Origin: an uncultured Blautia sp.
GTDB lineage: Bacteria; Bacillota; Clostridia; Lachnospirales; Lachnospiraceae
NCBI GenBank assembly: GCA_938028845.1
Contig: CALIZJ010000301.1
Location: forward strand, 1-15,855
Length of the DNA: 15,855 nucleotides
Reading direction: 5' to 3'
The notes below the pieces were generated by a model. That model was not told where the DNA came from. It saw only the letters and a list, made by a program, of their open reading frames with translations, and ran no database searches. Position 1 is the first letter of the stretch. Each line of letters starts with the position of its first letter. Shown piece after piece: positions 1 to 6,339 of this stretch. The translations under genes and the position numbers were made by a program.

Positions 1-1
1 G

Positions 2-418
2 AAGGGTCTGGAAGCAGGAGCCGATGATTATGTGTCCAAGCCGTTTCATGCCAAGGTACTGCTGGCAAGAGTACGGGCAGCTCTCACTTACAAAATATCA
101 TCTCAGAAGGGTGGAGACTGGAGAAAAGCAGGAGAACTGGAAGTGGATTTAAAAGGCTGCCGTGTTCTTGTGGCTGGAAAAGAGGCAGTTTTAACAAATA
201 AAGAATACCAGCTCCTTCTTTACATGATGGAAAACCGGAATATTGTTCTTACCAGAGATCAGATATTAGAACGTATCTGGGGATTTGACTATGAAGGAGA
301 TATCCGCACCATCGATACCCATATCAAGATGCTGCGCACAGATTTGGGGGAGTGCGGCAATTACATCCGTACCGTGCGTGGGATTGGCTATGCGTTCCAG
401 CCGGAGGATAAACCATGA
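2..418 (+). CDS. OmpR/VanR-family response regulator, 5'-truncated by window edge
   Basis: This is the C-terminal part of a two-component response regulator. The frame is open from base 2 and reads KGLEAGADDYVSKPFHAK, the end of a receiver domain; the Lys of the SKPF motif is the conserved phosphorylation-switch lysine. The phospho-acceptor Asp and the start codon lie upstream of the window. A linker is followed by a complete winged-helix DNA-binding domain, with the recognition region at DQILERIWGFDYEGDIRTIDTHIKMLR and the terminal wing at IRTVRGIGYAF. This architecture is the OmpR/PhoB class, which usually binds tandem direct repeats near a promoter. The stop codon overlaps the start of the downstream kinase (ATGA), so the two are translationally coupled. 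The GTG at 32 is not a real start because the receiver motif runs through it. A natural target is the downstream biosynthetic cassette, but that is inference. Confidence 0.93.
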   Translation, partial: KGLEAGADDYVSKPFHAKVLLARVRAALTYKISSQKGGDWRKAGELEVDLKGCRVLVAGKEAVLTNKEYQLLLYMMENRNIVLTRDQILERIWGFDYEGDIRTIDTHIKMLRTDLGECGNYIRTVRGIGYAFQPEDKP

Positions 419-1839
419 TGAATTCTTTGAGGAAAAAATATATCTTTTTCGGATTTGTCCTGATCATCTGTTTTTTGCTGCTGATGATCGGAATCTCCAG
501 AGTTTTAAAGGAAAGCCTGGTGTCCCAGTGGAACCGCAGCCGTATGGAGGGGCTGGCAAAAAAGACGATCCAGGAGCTCAATGACAATGACTGGGACATA
601 TCCAGGGGAGACATTGATGCCATTGCATTTGAGGGAAACGCTTACATTACAGTGGTAGATGAGGATATGAATATCCTTATGTCCACAAGGGTCTGGGAAG
701 CGTCCAGGGGACATTTGGGACAGAAAACCTTGGAAACTGTGGAACAGAATAAGGATGAGCTGGAAGAAAAAGGAAGCAGTTTTTTCAGTAATTTCGATGA
801 GAATAATAAGGCGTCTTTTGTGCAGATGAATAAGGTTCCTGGAAGGGGATATGTGATCATCCGTAAATCCGTTACCGGACTGAACAGCAGTATGCGGGTT
901 ATGGAAGTCTGCTTTGTGATCGCTGCCTGTATTACCTTGCTCTGCGGAATTCCTGTGATCATTTATCTGTCTGGACGAATGGCAAAACCCATTCGGGAAA
1001 TTAATAAAGTAACGGAGCAGATAGCCAGACTGGATTTTGAGGAGATGGTGCCTGTGACCAGCAAGGATGAGCTGGGAGCATTGGCAGAGTCGGTAAATGT
1101 GATGTCTGACAAGCTGAAAAAGGCAATGGAAGGGCTGCAAAAGGATGTGGAACTGCGCAACGAGCTGGTAAGAAATATGGCCCACGAACTTAAAACGCCT
1201 ACTGCCGTCATTATGGGATACGCGGAGAACATGCCCTATATCTCCCAGGAACAGCCGGAAAAACTGGAAAAATACTGTGCGGTCATAGCGGACGAGTGTG
1301 AGCGGATGGATTCCATCATTCAGCAGATGCTGGAAGTATCCTTCCACGAATATGGCGAAAGTATTCTGAATCAGGAACGGTTCCCAACCCAGAAGCTTTT
1401 AAACGGGATACGCAGATTTTTAAACAGCGATTATCCGGATTGGGAAGGAACCTATGAAGAGGAAAACAAGATTTTAGGAGAAATTACCGGAGACTATGAA
1501 ATGCTCCGGCGTGGAATTTACAATTTTGTAAAAAATGCAGTCCGCTATGGAAAGAAAAACGGGCTGATCCGTGTCCGGGCATGGGAGGACGAGAAATGGG
1601 TGCATTTTTCTGTGTTTAACGAGGGAAATCCTATTCCTGAGGAGGAATTGGAGAAAATATGGAACGTGTTTTATAAGATCAATACCGCACGCACCCGGGA
1701 GCAGAGGAGTTTTGGCATTGGCCTGTCCATTGCCAAGCAGGCAGCTCTTTCCCACGGCGGGGATGTGGAAGTGAAAAATGTCCCCAATGGAGTAGAATTT
1801 GGCCTGTATATAAAAAAGTGCGGATCGGAGAGAATATGA
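415..1839 (+). CDS. VanS-like sensor histidine kinase (HAMP, HisKA, HATPase)
   Basis: This membrane sensor kinase of 474 residues is the partner of the regulator it overlaps by 4 bases. Transmembrane segments lie at about residues 9-30 and 163-186, flanking an extracytoplasmic sensor of about 130 residues with a PAS-like core (YITVVDEDMNILMST). A HAMP domain follows (about 187-240), then the dimerisation/phosphoacceptor motif NMAHELKTP with His257. The ATPase domain has an N-box at YNFVKNAVRYG (371-379), a G1 region of FNEGNPIP (401-408) and a G2 box of FGIGLS (433-438). G1 has the F-N-x-G form instead of D-x-G-x-G; VanS-type kinases share this form, so it does not imply loss of activity. The ligand is unknown. 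A second ATG at 418 is equally possible as the start. The 95 bases after the stop contain no terminator, so read-through into the next operon is possible. Confidence 0.93.
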   Translation: MMNSLRKKYIFFGFVLIICFLLLMIGISRVLKESLVSQWNRSRMEGLAKKTIQELNDNDWDISRGDIDAIAFEGNAYITVVDEDMNILMSTRVWEASRGHLGQKTLETVEQNKDELEEKGSSFFSNFDENNKASFVQMNKVPGRGYVIIRKSVTGLNSSMRVMEVCFVIAACITLLCGIPVIIYLSGRMAKPIREINKVTEQIARLDFEEMVPVTSKDELGALAESVNVMSDKLKKAMEGLQKDVELRNELVRNMAHELKTPTAVIMGYAENMPYISQEQPEKLEKYCAVIADECERMDSIIQQMLEVSFHEYGESILNQERFPTQKLLNGIRRFLNSDYPDWEGTYEEENKILGEITGDYEMLRRGIYNFVKNAVRYGKKNGLIRVRAWEDEKWVHFSVFNEGNPIPEEELEKIWNVFYKINTARTREQRSFGIGLSIAKQAALSHGGDVEVKNVPNGVEFGLYIKKCGSERI

Positions 1840-1865
1840 ATTTAATATTTCACAAAGATTACACG

Positions 1866-1895
1866 TTGACAAGATATAACAATTAGTGGTTTACT
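1866..1895 (+). promoter_or_regulatory. Promoter for the biosynthetic cassette
   Basis: A consensus -35 TTGACA (1866-1871) and a weaker -10 TTTACT (1890-1895) are separated by 18 bases. They lie 40 bases upstream of the first cassette gene, in the only sizeable gap between the kinase and the cassette. The good -35 with a poor -10 and a long spacer is typical of a regulated promoter. The transcription start would be near 1902. This is a motif-based prediction only. Confidence 0.6.
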
Positions 1896-1901
1896 AATTG
1901 T
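1879..1901. promoter_or_regulatory. Perfect 8-bp inverted repeat overlapping the -10, putative operator
   Basis: ACAATTAG (1879-1886) and CTAATTGT (1894-1901) are exact inverted copies separated by 7 bases. The 23-bp element covers the promoter spacer and the -10 hexamer, which is the position of a repressor operator. No T-tract follows, so it is not an obvious terminator. OmpR-type regulators usually use direct repeats, so the binding protein may be a dimeric repressor encoded elsewhere. Confidence 0.5.
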
Positions 1902-1934
1902 AACAAAAAAGAATTATTTCTAGGAGGAAAAAAA

Positions 1935-2942
1935 GTGAGATATTGTGAAAAATGCGGATTGCCGGAAACCTATCCGGACATAGAATTTAACGACCACGGT
2001 TCCTGCAATTACTGCGATTTTTATGACGAACATAAAGAGATCCTGCACGATCCGGAGAAAAGACATCAGATTTTTATAGAAAAGGTAGAGCTTGCCAAGA
2101 AAAAAGCGGCTGAGACCAATGCACCTTATGACTGTGTAGTGGGATTCAGCGGCGGGAAAGACAGCAGCTACATTGTCTGGCAGATGAAAAAAGTATATGG
2201 CATGCGCGTCCTGGCAGTGACCTTCCAGAACGGCTTCCATACAGAATACGGAAGAAATAATATAGAGAACGTGCTTCAGAAGCTGGATGTGGACTATATG
2301 ACAGTCCGTCTGAATGAACAGGATCTTCGCTTATACTACAGCAAATGTGTGTCCCTTATGAAAAATTTCTGTTCTGTATGTTTCCACTTTGGAAATTATT
2401 ACTGCCATAAAATTGCAGGGAAATTCGGCATCCCGCTGATCGTAAACGGAAGGACGAAAGGCCAGATCCTGCAGAACGCTTTATCTACAAGGGGCATTGA
2501 ACCCTTTGAGATTTCTTATAATCTGAAAGATTTTGAATACCAGATGTTCGGCAAGCTGGTGGAAAAATGTGCAGAGCGTAAGCTGATGGATTACCTGGAT
2601 GATGTGGAGGTAATGAATCTGTCCTTCTTTGCTTATCACGATATCACAGAGGAAGAGACCATGAAGTTCCTGGAAAAAGAGATCGGCTGGAAACGTTCCG
2701 GTACGGGACTTCCCCATGCAGACTGCTGGGCCCATGCGCTGGCAGAGAATTTCAGCATTGAAAAGAAAGGGTATCCGGTGCGTACGGGAGAACTTGCCGT
2801 CCTTGTGCGCCGCGGGGAATTGACAAAAGAAGAGGCATCTGCTATTTTAGAGGATGACAGGAAGGTATATTCCACTGTTGATCCGAAATTAAGGGAAGAC
2901 TTTAAAGAAAGGATCAAGCCACGTAAAGGGAAAAAAGCGTGA
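1935..2942 (+). CDS. Zinc-ribbon PP-loop (AANH/N-type ATP pyrophosphatase) protein, N-acetyl-sugar amidotransferase-like
   Basis: This 335-residue protein starts at GTG, fixed by AGGAGG at 1922-1927 seven bases upstream. The N-terminus has a four-cysteine zinc-ribbon-like motif (C4, C7, C24, C27). The PP-loop FSGGKDS at 71-77 binds ATP and adenylates a carbonyl or carboxyl oxygen, which is then replaced by nitrogen or sulfur. The order of elements (YCEKC...CNYC, VVGFSGGKDSSY, VTFQNGFHTEYGRNN, an internal CSVC at 146-149, then IPLIVNGRTKGQ) resembles the N-acetyl-sugar amidotransferase family (WbpG/PseA type). C146, C149, C157 and C264 could bind metal or handle sulfur. No glutaminase domain is fused. 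The next genes encode an adenylating ligase and a carrier protein, not sugar-nucleotide enzymes, so its substrate may be carrier-bound. The stop overlaps a possible GTG start of the next gene. The family call is secure; amidation versus thionation is open. Confidence 0.85.
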   Translation: MRYCEKCGLPETYPDIEFNDHGSCNYCDFYDEHKEILHDPEKRHQIFIEKVELAKKKAAETNAPYDCVVGFSGGKDSSYIVWQMKKVYGMRVLAVTFQNGFHTEYGRNNIENVLQKLDVDYMTVRLNEQDLRLYYSKCVSLMKNFCSVCFHFGNYYCHKIAGKFGIPLIVNGRTKGQILQNALSTRGIEPFEISYNLKDFEYQMFGKLVEKCAERKLMDYLDDVEVMNLSFFAYHDITEEETMKFLEKEIGWKRSGTGLPHADCWAHALAENFSIEKKGYPVRTGELAVLVRRGELTKEEASAILEDDRKVYSTVDPKLREDFKERIKPRKGKKA

Positions 2943-2956
2943 AGGGAGTTTCCTGG

Positions 2957-4477
2957 ATGATTTATAATATTTTAGATTACCTGGAGAGAGCCGAAAGAAA
3001 ACATCCGGATAAGATCGTATTCGCAGACCCTGACCGGGAAGTGTCCTATAGGGAATGTGTTAAAAACGGAAAGGCCATAGGAACGGCCATTGCCCAAAAG
3101 GGTGCCCCCAGGCAGCCTGTGGCGGTTTTGATCGACAGGGATGTGGAAAGCGTTGAGATATTTATGGGAAGCGTGTATGCAGGCAACTTTTATGTGCCTG
3201 TGGGAAAAGCGCTCCCGCCGGGAAGGATCTCCATGATCCTTGATACGGTAAAACCCGTTTGTCTTGTATGCAGGGAAAAGGATCTGCCTTTTGTGGAAAA
3301 ACTGGGTTATGCAGGCTGCGTGCTTGTGTATGAGCAGCTTTTGGATACCAGAACAGACGAGGGGCTCCTTGAAAGGATACGAAAGAGCCATATTGACACA
3401 GACCCCCTTTATGCAATTTATACTTCCGGTTCTACCGGAACGCCTAAGGGGGTGCTTGTGTGTCATCGTTCTGTCATCGACTTGGTAGAGCGGTTTGCAG
3501 AGTGCTTCTCTTTTACAGAGGACGAGGTGTTTGGCAATCAGGCGCCTTTTGATTTTGACGTTTCTGTGAAGGATATTTATTCTGCTCTTCGCAATGGTGC
3601 GACCATGTATATCGTGCCTCAGAAGATGTTTTCCTTCCCGAAGCTTCTTATCCCCTATCTGAATGAAAAGAAAGTTACTGCGGTTATCTGGGCAGTATCC
3701 GCCCTGGCCCTTGTGGCGACCTTTAAAGGATTGGAAAAGGAGCGGCCTGCCTATTTAAAGAAGATCATGTTTTCCGGTGAAGTGATGCCCATAAAGGTTT
3801 TAAACTACTGGAGGGAAAAACTGCCGGATGCCATGTATGTAAATCTTTACGGCCCCACGGAAATTACCTGCAATTGCAGCTATTATATTGTGGACAGAGA
3901 GTTTTCCCTGAATGAAACTCTGCCTATTGGGGAAGCCTTTCCCAATACAGACATGTTCCTTCTTAACGAGGAGAACCGTCTGGCAGGGGAAGGGGAGCTT
4001 GGAGAAATCTGCGTGCGGGGAACTTCCCTTGCACTGGGATATTACAGAAATAAAGAGGCCACAGAAAAAGCTTTCTGCCAGAATCCTTTAAACACAGATT
4101 ATCCGGAGCTGATCTACCGGACGGGCGATCTGGGAAAATACCGGAACGGGGAAATTTTTTATGTTACCAGAAAAGATTTCCAGATCAAGCATATGGGACA
4201 TCGGATAGAGCTTGGAGAGATCGAGACGGTGCTGGACGGACTTGCCTACATCTCCAGAAGCTGCTGTATTTACGATGGAGAAAATGAAAAGATCTATATG
4301 TTCTATCAGGCGGAAGAACCCTGTGAGAAACAAATCGTCAGGGATTTGCAGGTTTATCTGCCTAAATATATGTGCCCCAATAAATATATTTACCTGGAGC
4401 AGCTTCCGCTAAATAAAAATGGAAAGATAGACAGGGCGGCACTAAAGGAAAGGTATATCATAAATGGAAAAAATTGA
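2957..4477 (+). CDS. DltA-like stand-alone amino acid adenylation enzyme (AMP-binding)
   Basis: This cytoplasmic ligase (506 residues from this start) should activate an amino acid with ATP and load it on a phosphopantetheinyl carrier, probably the one encoded at 5369. Core motifs run in order: A3 YTSGSTGTPKG (155-165), A4 FDFDVSVKD (198-206) with the amino-group-binding Asp at 201, A5 NLYGPTEIT (296-304), A7 YRTGDLGKY (387-395), A8 KHMGHRIELGEIE (411-423) and A10 NKNGKID with the catalytic Lys490. Length and the SGEVMP segment (273-278) resemble DltA. The position occupied by Cys in the FCGE segment of DltA is Ser here, so D-alanine is doubtful. The start is chosen at ATG 2957, with AGGGAG at 2943-2948 eight bases upstream and the family-typical N-terminus MIYNILDYLE. 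A GTG at 2939, overlapping the preceding stop, would add six residues. No condensation or thioesterase domain is fused. Confidence 0.9.
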   Translation: MIYNILDYLERAERKHPDKIVFADPDREVSYRECVKNGKAIGTAIAQKGAPRQPVAVLIDRDVESVEIFMGSVYAGNFYVPVGKALPPGRISMILDTVKPVCLVCREKDLPFVEKLGYAGCVLVYEQLLDTRTDEGLLERIRKSHIDTDPLYAIYTSGSTGTPKGVLVCHRSVIDLVERFAECFSFTEDEVFGNQAPFDFDVSVKDIYSALRNGATMYIVPQKMFSFPKLLIPYLNEKKVTAVIWAVSALALVATFKGLEKERPAYLKKIMFSGEVMPIKVLNYWREKLPDAMYVNLYGPTEITCNCSYYIVDREFSLNETLPIGEAFPNTDMFLLNEENRLAGEGELGEICVRGTSLALGYYRNKEATEKAFCQNPLNTDYPELIYRTGDLGKYRNGEIFYVTRKDFQIKHMGHRIELGEIETVLDGLAYISRSCCIYDGENEKIYMFYQAEEPCEKQIVRDLQVYLPKYMCPNKYIYLEQLPLNKNGKIDRAALKERYIINGKN

Positions 4478-5315
4478 ATCCTCCGCCCAATTCGGAGGGC
4501 TTGTAAAAGAATTTAAGAAAAACCATAAAGGAGCCCAGTCCAACTGCTTTTTTCTTCCGGCTGAGGTGGAAGATATGGCAGGGCGGGGAAAGTTATATTA
4601 CGAACAGAAACCGGAAGGATTATATTTCCTTGTGACAGAGGAGTCCTGTGCCAGACTGTATTATTATGTGGATAAAGATGCACAGGTTTCTATGGACTTT
4701 GGAAAGGAAGACCTTGTTAAAAACGCAGTTATCCTGGATTATGTTTTCCGGGGAGATGAGGAGACGGCCCTGAAAAAAGGCGGCTATGAAAAATGGCTGG
4801 AAAAGGGTTTCATCCCCTATAAAAGATACCGCCGGATGGAGTGCGCAAAAGGAGATTTCCATCCGCCGAAAGACTATAGTGAAGCCCAGCACAGGTTTCG
4901 GGCAGAGAAGGCAAAGCCGGAAGATTACCGGGAGATATCCTCTCTGTGGAAGAAGAGCCTGGATGTATACAGCACATTCCTTTTAGAAGAGCAGGAGTTT
5001 ACCGAGTCCTGTGAAAAAGGAGAGATTATTGCTATGCGTCTTTCTGACGGAACAGTATTTGCTGTAGCGATGGCGATTAAAAAAGGAAAAAATGCCTTTT
5101 TGCAGCATCTCTCTGTGGAACCTTCCCTTCGTGGAAACGGAATGGGAAAGGCAATGTTTTGTGCAGTCGTAACATTCGCCTATGAAGAGTATGGCGTCGA
5201 GAAAGCGAATTTCTGGGTGGATGAAAAGAACTCCCGCGCCATCGGTATGTATATAAAAGGCGGGTTTACAGATGATGGTACTGTTTCCAGGCAGTTTATT
5301 CTGGAGAAAAAATAA
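4464..5315 (+). CDS. Two-lobed GNAT-family N-acyltransferase
   Basis: This 283-residue protein overlaps the end of the ligase gene by 14 bases, so the two are translationally coupled. The C-terminal half (about 145-280) is a recognisable GNAT domain. Motif A is LSVEPSLRGNGMGKAMF (216-232), with the acyl-donor pyrophosphate loop RGNGMG, and motif B is NSRAIGMYIKGGF (256-268). The N-terminal half (about 1-140) has a GNAT-like strand pattern and ends LEKGFIPYKRYRRM but lacks the pyrophosphate loop, so it is probably a degenerate second lobe. GNAT enzymes transfer an acyl group from CoA, or sometimes from a carrier protein or aminoacyl-tRNA, to an amine. Here it may acylate the amino group of the activated amino acid, or use the carrier-bound aminoacyl thioester as donor. 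The domain is clear; the substrate is not. Confidence 0.85.
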   Translation: MEKIESSAQFGGLVKEFKKNHKGAQSNCFFLPAEVEDMAGRGKLYYEQKPEGLYFLVTEESCARLYYYVDKDAQVSMDFGKEDLVKNAVILDYVFRGDEETALKKGGYEKWLEKGFIPYKRYRRMECAKGDFHPPKDYSEAQHRFRAEKAKPEDYREISSLWKKSLDVYSTFLLEEQEFTESCEKGEIIAMRLSDGTVFAVAMAIKKGKNAFLQHLSVEPSLRGNGMGKAMFCAVVTFAYEEYGVEKANFWVDEKNSRAIGMYIKGGFTDDGTVSRQFILEKK

Positions 5316-5328
5316 AATATTACCATTG

Positions 5329-5347
5329 CCCCAGCCCAGGCTGGCGG
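5329..5347 (+). other. GC-rich hairpin in the gap between GNAT and carrier-protein genes
   Basis: CCAGC (5331-5335) pairs with GCTGG (5340-5344) around a four-base loop, and two further C-G pairs can form outside a bulged C. It lies in an otherwise AT-rich 53-base gap, just before the carrier-protein ribosome binding site (GAGGAG, 5356-5361). No T-tract follows, so it is not a standard terminator. It may be an mRNA processing or stabilising element that lets the carrier be made at higher level. Confidence 0.4.
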
Positions 5348-5368
5348 AATAAAGAGAGGAGAAAAAAC

Positions 5369-5602
5369 ATGAGAGAAGATTTAATGGAAATTCTTACAGA
5401 ATTAAGGCCGGAGGTGGATTTTGCCACAGAAACACAGCTTATTGATGATGGAATCCTGGATTCCTTTGACCTTGTTTCTCTTATTGGCGAAATCAATGAT
5501 TCCTTTGATGTAGAGATCTCTTTTGACGACATTGAGCCGGAAAATTTTAATTCTGTAGAGGCTATGGAAAAACTGATCCAGAAGCTTCAGGGCGAGGAAT
5601 AA
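5369..5602 (+). CDS. Stand-alone acyl/aminoacyl carrier protein (DltC-like)
   Basis: This is a small acidic four-helix carrier protein of 77 residues, the normal size. The phosphopantetheine site is DDGILDSFDLVSLI, with Ser32 as the attachment residue; DSF replaces the common DSL. Helix III and its lead-in read FDDIEPENFNSVEAMEKLI, a form seen in DltC-type and other discrete carriers rather than in fatty-acid AcpP. It is the obvious partner of the DltA-like ligase at 2957, and the GNAT and PP-loop proteins could act on its cargo. It needs a phosphopantetheinyl transferase, which is not in the window, so the cell's general enzyme would serve. The start ATG has GAGGAG seven bases upstream. GreA follows after 11 bases. 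Confidence 0.92.
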   Translation: MREDLMEILTELRPEVDFATETQLIDDGILDSFDLVSLIGEINDSFDVEISFDDIEPENFNSVEAMEKLIQKLQGEE

Positions 5603-5613
5603 GGAAAAAGACC

Positions 5614-6114
5614 ATGAGAGAAAAGCTTACGCCTAAAGACGTAGAAAAGATAGAGCAGGAGATAGAGCATCGTAAGCTGGTGATCCGTAAAGAGGCCATT
5701 GACGCGGTCAAGGAAGCGCGGGCCCAGGGGGATTTAAGTGAAAATTTTGAGTACTATGCTGCAAAGAAGCATAAAAACCAAAATGAAAGCAGGATCCGTT
5801 ACCTGGAAAGAATGCTTAAGACAGCGGACATTGTGGCAGATACGTCCAAAGAGGACGAGGTGGGAATGGATGACATTGTAGAGGTCCTTTTTGAAGAGGA
5901 CAATGAAGTAGAACGCTATAAACTGGTGACTTCTATCCGGGGAAATTCCCTGGAAAACCGTGTGAGTATTGATTCCCCCATCGGCGCCGCATTAAAAGGT
6001 CATAAAGTCGGAGACCGTGTAAAAGTTACGGTTAACGATGACTATAGTTATTATCTTATCATCCGCTCCATAGATAAAACAGGAGAAGAAGATGAGGAGA
6101 TCCGGGGATTTTAA
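5614..6114 (+). CDS. greA: Transcription elongation factor GreA
   Basis: GreA enters the RNA polymerase secondary channel and stimulates cleavage of backtracked transcripts. The 166-residue product has the N-terminal coiled coil (about 8-75) with the tip motif GDLSENFEYYAA at 39-50. Asp40 and Glu43 are the two acidic residues that help position the catalytic metal. The C-terminal FKBP-like globular domain (about 85-158) contains SIDSPIGAALKGHKVGDRVKV. Length is close to the usual 158 residues, with a short acidic tail. It starts 11 bases after the carrier gene with AAGGAAAAA as a ribosome binding site, and no promoter is evident in that gap, so it appears co-transcribed with the biosynthetic cassette. 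Such linkage is unusual. Whether it is the cell's only GreA or a paralogue cannot be told from here. Confidence 0.93.
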   Translation: MREKLTPKDVEKIEQEIEHRKLVIRKEAIDAVKEARAQGDLSENFEYYAAKKHKNQNESRIRYLERMLKTADIVADTSKEDEVGMDDIVEVLFEEDNEVERYKLVTSIRGNSLENRVSIDSPIGAALKGHKVGDRVKVTVNDDYSYYLIIRSIDKTGEEDEEIRGF

Positions 6115-6183
6115 CCAAATCAGGGAAACAGTGAAGGGGAGGCGTGCCTGTGGGATTACGAATATCCGCTTGACAAGAGTTTG

Positions 6184-6218
6184 AACGGGAAAACACAGTT
6201 TCGTGTTTTCCCGTTTTT
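6184..6218 (+). terminator. Rho-independent terminator after greA
   Basis: A perfect 13-bp stem (6184-6196 with 6203-6215) closes a six-base loop, AGTTTC, and is followed by a short T-run (TTTTT at 6214-6218). The stem core is CGGGAAAACAC. It ends the operon that began at 1935 and isolates it from the phosphate module. Confidence 0.9.
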
Positions 6219-6280
6219 CGGTATTTAACCCAATCAGGTATGTCCCCATCACAGGCAAAATAGGGAGTATTTTGTCGGAT

Positions 6281-6319
6281 TTTACATAAATTTTACATTC
6301 GGGTGGGGAAGAATTTACA
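6281..6319 (+). promoter_or_regulatory. PHO box: three phased TTTACA repeats
   Basis: TTTACA occurs at 6281-6286, 6292-6297 and 6314-6319. Start-to-start distances are 11 and 22 bases, one and two helical turns, with a degenerate element in the skipped slot. TT(A/T)ACA repeats with about 5-bp gaps are the known PhoP-binding pattern in Bacillus, and 11-bp phasing is shared with E. coli PhoB boxes. The array lies where the -35 would be for the -10 TATATT at 6340-6345, as in PhoP-activated promoters. The gene behind it encodes a phosphate cotransporter, which strongly supports the call. Confidence 0.8.
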
Positions 6320-6339
6320 TAAGCCAGTTAAAATGAGGT

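Noticed and set aside
401..433. Loss of function in the VanS-like kinase because G1 lacks the D-x-G-x-G motif
   Set aside because: VanS-type kinases share the F-N-x-G form; His257, the N-box and the G2 box are intact.
505..1347. Long open frame on the minus strand inside the VanS-like kinase gene
   Set aside because: It lies wholly opposite a clear kinase gene, has no ribosome binding site of note and its product shows no recognisable domain; it is a shadow of the real gene.
2957..5602. A dlt (teichoic acid D-alanylation) operon
   Set aside because: A DltA-like ligase and carrier are present, but DltB and DltD are not, two unrelated enzyme genes are interleaved, and the DltA specificity Cys is Ser.
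6170..6175. TTGACA as a -35 promoter element
   Set aside because: The expected -10 position falls in the greA terminator stem and shows no TATAAT-like hexamer, so it is probably chance.
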